Shown here: in pieces, positions 14,396 through 20,368 of the stretch
Position numbering within the stretch: the first letter of the stretch is position 1
Layout of the letters: each line of letters begins with the position of its first letter
Origin: CBDUQP01 sp965369385
GTDB lineage: Bacteria; Planctomycetota; Phycisphaerae; SM23-33
DNA: 20,368 nt
Reading direction: 5' to 3'
NCBI GenBank assembly: GCA_965369385.1
Contig: CBDUQP010000051.1
Coordinates: 1-20,368 of the forward strand
Notes under the pieces: model-generated
What the model saw: only the letters and a program-made list of their open reading frames with translations
Told to the model about the DNA's origin: nothing
Databases searched by the model: none
Position numbers and translations under genes: made by a program

Positions 14396-15418
14396 TTACT
14401 GCCACACCCCCGCGATTACACTCCCGCAGTTTCCGCACGTTCCTTTGATCATCTCCACGCGCCTGGCAGTAAAACCGACCCGCTCAACCACCAGTGCCCG
14501 GCATGTGGGGCAATAGGTGGACTCGTTCACCAGGCCGGAAACGTTTCCGCAGTAAACGTACTTCAGCCCGGCATCGACGGCTACCTTGCACGCCAGCTCA
14601 AGCGTACTCAGCGGCGTGGCGGCGAGATCTGTCATGTGGTAGTCGCCATGGAACCGGCTGACGTGCCATGGAACTTCGGTGCCCAGTTTTTCGGCGATAA
14701 AAGTCGCGATATCGGTAAGCTCGGCCGCCGAATCGTTCATGCCGGGCACTACCAGCGTGGTTACCTCCACCCAAACGCCGGCCGCCACCAACGTCTGAAG
14801 GCAATCCAGCACAGGTTGCAGGCGTGCCTTCATTACCGTGCGATAGGTTTCATCGCGAAACGCCTTGAGGTCTACGTTTATCGCGTCAAGATATGGCGAG
14901 ATGGTCTCGATGGCGTGAGGCGTCATGTAGCCATTTGAGACGAAGCAATTGCGGATATTGTGCTGGGCGGCGACGGCGGCTGTCTCGTAAGCGAGTTCGA
15001 AGAATATAGTAGGCTCGGTGTAGGTATAGCTGATCGATTCGCAATCCTGGCGGGCGGCAGCAGCTACGATCTGCTCGGGCAGGACGGCTTGTCCTTCCAG
15101 CGATGCGCCTTCGCGCGGTGCCTGCGATATCTGCCAGTTCTGGCAGAAGTCGCACTGGAAATTACATCCCGGCGCGGCTATCGAGAAGCTCCGCGAACCG
15201 GGCAGAAAGTGGAACAGCGGTTTCTTCTCTATCGGGTCCACATGCATTGCGATGATGGAATCGTAGTTTAGCGATTTCAGCTTTCCGCCTACGTTCTGCC
15301 GCACCGCACACACGCCGACGGCACCATCTTTGATAAGACAGCGGTGGGCGCACAGATTGCATCGAACCGCCCCGCCATCGGCAGGCGTCCATAACATGGC
15401 ATCATGCAGGTCGGACAT
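14396..15418 (-). CDS. amrS: AmmeMemoRadiSam system radical SAM enzyme
   Basis: A 340-residue protein. The radical SAM cluster motif is C85-x3-C89-x2-C92 in APGCNFQCDFCQNWQIS. Ahead of it, a Cys-rich segment (RCNLCAHRC, then GVCAVR) and the line DPIEKKPLFHFLPGSRSFSI mark the AmmeMemoRadiSam/PflA-like group. The C-terminus carries two more Cys pairs (YCPTC and TCGNCG), as in AmrS. Known: these enzymes usually sit with Memo and AMMECR1 homologues; the reaction is not well defined. Neither partner is in this window. The ATG at 15416-15418 has AAGGA upstream and overlaps the preceding oxidoreductase gene by 17 bases, so the two should be translated together. Position suggests electron supply or a shared substrate with the upstream Fe-S protein, which is inference. 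Confidence 0.88.
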   Translation of the reverse strand: MSDLHDAMLWTPADGGAVRCNLCAHRCLIKDGAVGVCAVRQNVGGKLKSLNYDSIIAMHVDPIEKKPLFHFLPGSRSFSIAAPGCNFQCDFCQNWQISQAPREGASLEGQAVLPEQIVAAAARQDCESISYTYTEPTIFFELAYETAAVAAQHNIRNCFVSNGYMTPHAIETISPYLDAINVDLKAFRDETYRTVMKARLQPVLDCLQTLVAAGVWVEVTTLVVPGMNDSAAELTDIATFIAEKLGTEVPWHVSRFHGDYHMTDLAATPLSTLELACKVAVDAGLKYVYCGNVSGLVNESTYCPTCRALVVERVGFTARRVEMIKGTCGNCGSVIAGVWQ

Positions 15419-18245
15419 TCTTGATAATCCTTGTCATCACACGTTGAGAGTTCTTTCCCGCCAGCTGGCATCGCCACGCGAACAGTTGCAGCGGATGGGC
15501 CACCCGCCCCGTCAGCACATTGGACATCTGTGCTTTGCAGGCGGCGCAATCGGTAACGCCAATATCGCACTTGAGATCGGCCAACTGTTTAAGCATAGGC
15601 TCCCCCGCCGCCGCCGACAACCACGCGTTAGACGCCTCCATGCCCCACACGCCCGCCATGCCGCAGCAGCCGCGGTCAACCAGATTCACCGATACGCCGC
15701 CAATACGCTTGATAAGCCCGATACCGAAACCGCCAATGCCAAGCGCCCTGGCCCGGCACGATACATGATACGCCACCGAAAGATTCGTCTGCGACGCCTC
15801 GGCCGCGAGTTTTCCGGATTCCACAAGCTCGTCTACGAATGCCGTAAGCTCCCGCGTAGCCAGCGAGATTACCGCGACATCTTCCATCGAAGCGAAGAAT
15901 TGCCACTGCGTACATATCGCCCAGGCAATCGCCGGATCCACCGCCACCACACGGCAGCCTCGCCCAACCAGCGTCTTGAGCAAGGTCACATTCTTCTGAA
16001 CAATTTCATTCGCGGTCTGCACGTCGCCACAGACAATCGACGCCATTGCCGATGAAATCCCCTCACTTGCGACAATTTCCACGCCACCCTCATGCAGAAT
16101 GTCGGCCGCCAGCGAGACCAGCTCGTTACCCCATCCGCCCGAGCCAAGTTCGTGCAGAAGCACCACGGGCGCAGGTTTGCTGCCGCCGGAGTCAGTGTCA
16201 GCGACAGAAACTTCTCGCCCGGCAGCTTGCAGCGCTGCCGCCTTGCCAACTATCTCGCCACTGGCCTTAATGCGATTTCGGCGTGACTTGCCGCGATCAG
16301 ACCAGCTTGCGGACTTCAGCTCGCAGGCAAGTTTTGGAATATTGATACCGTTCGGGCACTCCACCATGCACATTCCGCAGTTGATGCAGTTCTCCGCAAC
16401 CTTCCAAACTTCCGCCTGATTTCGCGAGATGTCGCCCGCCTTGCCTGTGATCAGCAGCCGGGCCAGATTCGCGATAGCGCGGGGAGAATTGCGTTCTTCG
16501 CTGGCGGCCTTATGAACAGGACACATGGCCTGCTGCACCGAGTTACTGCGGCAAATCCCGCAACCATCACACGCGATCGCCTCTCGGGCAAATTCGCCTG
16601 GCGACCAGTCAACGCCATCCTGCCAGTTCGCTAATTCCTCATCACAGAAGCCGGATCGCAGACTGCTCGTCAGCGTATCTTGTGAAGAATCCACAGAGCC
16701 CGCCGAAGCCGAATCGCCAAAAACATCAGAATCGCTGCGGGAGATGATCTTGCCTGGATTCAACACATCCCGCGGATCGAACGCCTGCTTTATTTGCCGC
16801 ATCAGCTCATACAGTTCACCGCTGTCATCCGGCAGGAAACCGGTGCGAGCCATCCCAAGGGCGCGCTGGCCCGCGATCCTCCCGCCGCAATCCCACGCCA
16901 GTTCGAAAGCCTTTTGCGTGATCACAGCCAGCGAGTCGCGATCCGCTTTCTCACGAAGGTCCAGCAAAGGATAGACACTCGGACCGCCGTTGCCGATACG
17001 CCCGCAGCAGATCAGGTCCACCTGCCGAGCGCCGGCAATCTCGTAGACCCCCTGCAAAAACTTTGGCAGCTCTGCCGCGTCGACGGCTACGTCATCAATT
17101 GCACAAATCGGGCGTCTATCGGTCCGCAAGCGTTTCCACGCTTCCAACCCACCGTCGAACACTTCTCTCGCCCCGCGCTGCAAACGCACATCTGTCAGTT
17201 CGCGGATCGCGATAATGCCGCCTGCCGACGAGAGAGATGAAACTATCCTGCTCTGCCGCAATGCCAGGGTTTTCTCGTCAGCGGCTTCTATAGACACCAG
17301 CAGCGATGCAGCCCCCGCCGGTAAACCGCTGCCCTCGCGTGCGACCTGCAAGAGCGTGCTATCCAGCATTCGACACGCCGAAGCACACAAACGCCTGACA
17401 GGGGGCACTGCTTTTGTTAGATCGGCCAGTGTCTTGAAATCCGCGATTACCTCGGCCGTGTGCAGGGGGCTGTCCTCTATCACAAGTCCCGCGGCTGCTA
17501 TTATCGCCAGAGTTCCCTCACTGCCGGCCAGCAGTCGCGGCCAGTTCACCCGCCCTTCCTCGACCGCATCGCGGACATGATATCCCGCAAATGGAGGCGC
17601 TGCGATGATTCGCTCGGACCAGTCCTTCAGCAGGGCCGGGATCAGCAGGCAGAATCTGTTCAGCAATTCGCTTCGCCCGCTGAGACACTCTGCCGCGCCG
17701 TCGGCCCAGAACCTCACCAGAGAAGAATCCGCCAGCACCGCATCCACAAAGCACAGATAATCGCCAATCGCAGGCATACCATATCGCCCGCCCGCCTCCG
17801 GGCCGCGTGCGATCATACCGCCGACCGTGCCCCGCTCCATACCACCGATGCCGCCAGCAAGACGCTTGCCCGCTTGGATAAGCCTGCGATTGATGGCGCT
17901 GATGGTGCAACCGGCTTCGGCGACCACTATGTTCTGCTCGATATCTATCTGGCGAATATCGGTAAGATGGCGGCTGCAATCGATGATTATGCCATCGTTC
18001 AGGCACCCACCGACATTGCCCGTGCCTGCGCCTCTGGCGGTAACCGATACCCCCGCGTCAACTGACGTGCGCACCTGGCGGCAGACATCCTCTACGAAAT
18101 GCGGCATGGCGACCATCCGAGGGCGCACCTCGTAAATGCTCGCATCGCTGGCGTACAGCCCGCATCGCAAATCGTCGAAAAACACCTCGCACTTTCCCTG
18201 CCCGCGCAGTGCATCTGCAAGAGAATCGCTGCCTGAATTCATCAT
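15402..18245 (-). CDS. GlcD/GlcF-type fused FAD-linked oxidoreductase and Fe-S protein (YdiJ/D-lactate dehydrogenase-like)
   Basis: 947 residues. About 35-270: FAD-binding PCMH domain (TARGAGTGNVGG, GSEGTLAII). About 270-505: FAD-oxidase C-terminal domain ending FDPRDVLNPGKII. About 550-640: two 4Fe-4S motifs, C559/C562/C565/C575 and C620/C623/C626/C630. About 690-930: CCG domain with SCRA, RGCCGMAG and DCAAC. Relatives oxidise D-2-hydroxy acids and pass electrons through Fe-S clusters. Oddly, the family metal-site motif HxGDGNxH is RIGNGGPS (416-423) and GEHGIG is GQRALG (459-464), so both His, the Glu and the catalytic His are absent. Substrate or activity must differ, although the flavin and cluster motifs are complete. 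The start ATG at 18243-18245 overlaps the upstream stop (ATGA), with GAGAGAAG before it; a second ATG follows directly. Confidence 0.9.
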   Translation of the reverse strand: MMNSGSDSLADALRGQGKCEVFFDDLRCGLYASDASIYEVRPRMVAMPHFVEDVCRQVRTSVDAGVSVTARGAGTGNVGGCLNDGIIIDCSRHLTDIRQIDIEQNIVVAEAGCTISAINRRLIQAGKRLAGGIGGMERGTVGGMIARGPEAGGRYGMPAIGDYLCFVDAVLADSSLVRFWADGAAECLSGRSELLNRFCLLIPALLKDWSERIIAAPPFAGYHVRDAVEEGRVNWPRLLAGSEGTLAIIAAAGLVIEDSPLHTAEVIADFKTLADLTKAVPPVRRLCASACRMLDSTLLQVAREGSGLPAGAASLLVSIEAADEKTLALRQSRIVSSLSSAGGIIAIRELTDVRLQRGAREVFDGGLEAWKRLRTDRRPICAIDDVAVDAAELPKFLQGVYEIAGARQVDLICCGRIGNGGPSVYPLLDLREKADRDSLAVITQKAFELAWDCGGRIAGQRALGMARTGFLPDDSGELYELMRQIKQAFDPRDVLNPGKIISRSDSDVFGDSASAGSVDSSQDTLTSSLRSGFCDEELANWQDGVDWSPGEFAREAIACDGCGICRSNSVQQAMCPVHKAASEERNSPRAIANLARLLITGKAGDISRNQAEVWKVAENCINCGMCMVECPNGINIPKLACELKSASWSDRGKSRRNRIKASGEIVGKAAALQAAGREVSVADTDSGGSKPAPVVLLHELGSGGWGNELVSLAADILHEGGVEIVASEGISSAMASIVCGDVQTANEIVQKNVTLLKTLVGRGCRVVAVDPAIAWAICTQWQFFASMEDVAVISLATRELTAFVDELVESGKLAAEASQTNLSVAYHVSCRARALGIGGFGIGLIKRIGGVSVNLVDRGCCGMAGVWGMEASNAWLSAAAGEPMLKQLADLKCDIGVTDCAACKAQMSNVLTGRVAHPLQLFAWRCQLAGKNSQRVMTRIIKNVRPA

Positions 18246-19963
18246 GCTTCTCTCACGCTCCATCCGGCAAGCCACAAAACACACGCAATCGCCAGGAGCC
18301 ACCACCAGCATTCAATCACTGCGTCAACAGCTTGGGCCGCAGGCAAATGCACATCGCGCGGCGTTTGGGCCGATGCTGTCATGGCGGCATCTGTGCCCGG
18401 ATGAAGCAGGTTCACCGCCCGCAGGCTCCCTTGCTGATCACGATACAGACCGGCCGCCATGCCATCGGCAAACTGAACATCCCCGCCCCTTATAAGCGAC
18501 CATTTGCCGGCGCGGGGCGCATCGGTGCATGCCAGCGATTCATAGGCTCTGGCTGTCTGCGAACCATGCAACCAGCGAATGGCATTTGCCATGAACACTA
18601 CAAATGATGTGCTCCGGGCAAAAGTGCTATTGAGCTCCGAAAGGTTGAATGCCACCCATATGCGTCGCGACGGGATATCGGCGGCAGAACGTACTATGAG
18701 TGCATCACCGTCTTTGCCCAGCAGGATCCGCGCGGAACCAGGGTTTTCAGTTCGCCATGGGACGGCTTGACGAATCGCAACATCGCTGAAGTCAACGCCG
18801 CGAGTTACCGGGTCGTTTGCGGGCACATGCCAATTGGCGAGAGATACGGAATTCAGCCTGGCACCAATCTTCCGCCATGTCTGCGGCAAACGCCTGGGAG
18901 AAATCACAATCGCAGCCGCGCCAAGCGGCGCAGCAGCAGCACCACTGGCGATTACAACATCCGCATCACGCGGGGACTGCACCGGCTGAATTGCCGGATC
19001 GGATCTGATGTATCGGCTGATATTCGGATCGTCCGGGCCCATGACCGCCACGCGTACCTTCGCGCCCGGCCGTCGAGCAATCCATGCCCTGACAGGTATT
19101 TTCTGCCCTTCCAGCAACACCGTCACCTCAACCGCGTCGAAAACGCCAAGCGTCTGAACAATCCCCTTTCGACTGCCTGCCTTTATCGCATGGCGAACTC
19201 GTATGCTGGATCTTTCCTGCCCGTCCGGGTCGAGCGTGGTGAATACTATGCTGGCATGAGAGTCATGTGATGTATTGTTCCTCACAGCCACGAACACATC
19301 CACGTCGCCGGTGGCATTTTCGGCGATGTTGGCGGCGGCCCCTATTGCACAGATGCCGGCATTCGTGGAAGCTGGCTGGATTACAATCCTGTAATGTGCA
19401 TCTCGGCTGGCCGCGGGCATTTCGCCGACCCCGAACGAATATGTATGTTGGGCATCAAGAGCTGTCGACTGCACACGGAGCGTCGCAGCCGGTCTGCAAG
19501 ATGGTTTCAGCCGCTTGACAATATCGCTCGCCTCTCGGGCAGTCAGCCACTGTCGCGGAGCATCATATCCCGTGGGCAATCCCATGCGGACTAAATCGTC
19601 ATCGTCAAGCCGCCGCAGGAAGACCAGCAACTGCTCACGAAACGCCGCCATCTGGTCAGCGGCGGCAAGTTCGGCAGAAGGATATGCTTCAATGGCAATC
19701 CGGCGAAGATTGATCGTGGACACCAAAACCGGCCCGGCGATAGCCAATATCGCAAGTATCGCCCCGGCAAGCAGCAGGAGCCAACTGGGCGAGATTCGCC
19801 GTGATCGCCCCCCCTGCCGGACGCCCAATGCCCTGGCGGCCTGCTGCCATAGCGCAAGACTACCGACCTCAACGGTTATGGGCGCACGACGCAGGAGTCT
19901 CCACAGAGCAATGCCGACAAGCGGAATCAACGCCAGTAATGTCCAGGGCCAGAGAAAAACCAT
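18242..19963 (-). CDS. BatA-type N-terminal domain membrane protein
   Basis: 573 residues. The N-terminus, FLWPWTLLALIPLVGIALW, and a second helix at about 60-80 (PSWLLLLAGAILAILAIAGP) give the two-helix BatA/aerotolerance-regulator N-terminal domain. A long soluble region follows, with no VWA metal-site motif (DxSxS) visible. The chain ends with a third helix, WWWLLAIACVLWLAGWSV. The topology therefore places the large middle part outside the cytosol. Planctomycetes often carry such BatA-domain proteins next to MoxR ATPase and DUF58 genes; none are seen, but the window ends 400 bases upstream. It is the first gene of the three-gene operon and overlaps the oxidoreductase start by four bases. 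The ATG at 19961-19963 opens the family N-terminus; its ribosome binding site (GGTG) is weak. Function unknown. Confidence 0.75.
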   Translation of the reverse strand: MVFLWPWTLLALIPLVGIALWRLLRRAPITVEVGSLALWQQAARALGVRQGGRSRRISPSWLLLLAGAILAILAIAGPVLVSTINLRRIAIEAYPSAELAAADQMAAFREQLLVFLRRLDDDDLVRMGLPTGYDAPRQWLTAREASDIVKRLKPSCRPAATLRVQSTALDAQHTYSFGVGEMPAASRDAHYRIVIQPASTNAGICAIGAAANIAENATGDVDVFVAVRNNTSHDSHASIVFTTLDPDGQERSSIRVRHAIKAGSRKGIVQTLGVFDAVEVTVLLEGQKIPVRAWIARRPGAKVRVAVMGPDDPNISRYIRSDPAIQPVQSPRDADVVIASGAAAAPLGAAAIVISPRRLPQTWRKIGARLNSVSLANWHVPANDPVTRGVDFSDVAIRQAVPWRTENPGSARILLGKDGDALIVRSAADIPSRRIWVAFNLSELNSTFARSTSFVVFMANAIRWLHGSQTARAYESLACTDAPRAGKWSLIRGGDVQFADGMAAGLYRDQQGSLRAVNLLHPGTDAAMTASAQTPRDVHLPAAQAVDAVIECWWWLLAIACVLWLAGWSVREA

Positions 19964-20268
19964 GCACCAAGTCTACAGATATCTTGATCGAATTGCAGCG
20001 ATTGATTCCAGCAAAGGCCTAGAAGTGTGCGAGATGCTTCTCTGGCGGCAAATAGCCGGAGTTGTCATCAATCCTTGGGAAGCTCTGAAAGCAGAAACTT
20101 GAACGGCGAAGAAACAAACCACAAAGAAACGGATTGAACAGGTGAGCAGGTGATTCGCCGCGCTTCGCTTGTGGCCAGGAGACCGCCGGTGAGCCGACTT
20201 TCTGGAATTAGAGTCAGTGACGGATCACGTCTATGCTGTTTCTCCTGCCCACCTCCGGCGTCGAAGAT

Positions 20269-20284
20269 CCCGATGCACATCGGG
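20269..20284. repeat. Perfect 7-bp hairpin
   Basis: Arms cccgatg and catcggg with a two-base loop. Placed 14 bases before the longer inverted repeat, so the two may form one structured element. Confidence 0.55.
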
Positions 20285-20297
20285 GCTCACCTGCTCT

Positions 20298-20339
20298 GTG
20301 TGCGAGCTTTCTTTCCTACCAGAAAGAAATTTCGCACAC
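20298..20339. repeat. Imperfect 17-bp inverted repeat
   Basis: Arms gtgtgcgagctttcttt and aaagaaatttcgcacac match at 15 of 17 positions, with the eight-base loop cctaccag. Could be a terminator of a gene outside the window or a dispersed repeat. Confidence 0.55.
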
Positions 20340-20368
20340 GCCTAGAACCTGCCGAGGTCGCGTTCTTT

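Larger units (their letters stand above)
19964..20368. other. Region upstream of the BatA-like gene: hairpins, no confident gene
   Basis: 405 bases to the window edge. A possible 46-codon plus-strand frame (19962-20102) is discussed under findings. The remaining part has a perfect hairpin at 20269-20284 and a longer imperfect one at 20298-20339, and gagcaggtga-like words occur in both orientations (20142-20152 and 20285-20296). The operon promoter should be here but no clear -35/-10 pair was found. Confidence 0.45.

Noticed and set aside
1..20368. DGR reverse transcriptase or template repeat inside the window
   Set aside because: No reverse-transcriptase motif and no Asn-codon-rich copy of the variable patch could be found on either strand, so any retroelement would have to be elsewhere.
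1..20368. CRISPR arrays, tRNA, rRNA or transposase genes
   Set aside because: The repeats present are palindromic or tandem, not evenly spaced direct repeats with spacers; no tRNA or rRNA signature or transposase motif was recognised by eye.

Overview
The window looks like a chromosomal stretch of a planctomycete-like bacterium, perhaps of the Phycisphaerae. This is inferred from content, not from a marker gene: a Ser/Thr kinase fused to formylglycine-generating-enzyme-like (FGE) sensor domains, a BatA-type membrane protein, a probable PEP-CTERM remnant, tandem FKBP isomerases, and intergenic space filled with perfect palindromic repeats. Every recognised gene lies on the minus strand except one 24-residue basic peptide gene on the plus strand.

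Region 1-2000 holds slyX and a two-gene AbiEi/AbiEii (type IV toxin-antitoxin) operon. The operon has a well-formed promoter that overlaps an inverted repeat and appears to give a leaderless mRNA. Region 2040-5260 holds a Rho-independent terminator, an M29 aminopeptidase and the ribosome-associated GTPase TypA/BipA. Region 5260-7180 holds two REP-like palindromes, a cytoplasmic FKBP isomerase, and a second, exported FKBP whose linker repeat carries an in-frame amber codon. Region 7180-9016 holds what appears to be a decayed PEP-CTERM gene, a phospholipid N-methyltransferase-like gene, and three almost identical copies of an 82-bp element with perfect 20-bp inverted arms.

Region 9017-13108 is one very long gene: cytosolic Ser/Thr kinase, one transmembrane segment, a repeat/coiled-coil stalk, a CsgG-like domain, and two tandem FGE-like domains. 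The two FGE copies are highly alike except in one 25-codon patch at the same place in each. There 15 codons change the amino acid, almost all at codon positions 1 and 2 with the third base fixed (usually C). That is the footprint expected of diversity-generating-retroelement (DGR) variable regions, although no reverse transcriptase or template repeat is in the window. This is the strongest candidate for an unusual system here: a membrane kinase with two hypervariable external receptors.

Region 13109-14400 has no recognised protein gene except the 24-residue Arg/Lys-rich ORF at 14061, which is followed by a strong hairpin. Region 14396-19963 is a minus-strand operon with overlapping genes: BatA-like membrane protein, then a GlcD/GlcF-type FAD and Fe-S oxidoreductase, then an AmmeMemoRadiSam radical SAM enzyme. 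The oxidoreductase has lost the His/Glu residues that normally bind metal and substrate in its family. The final 400 bases show only hairpins and one doubtful short ORF.
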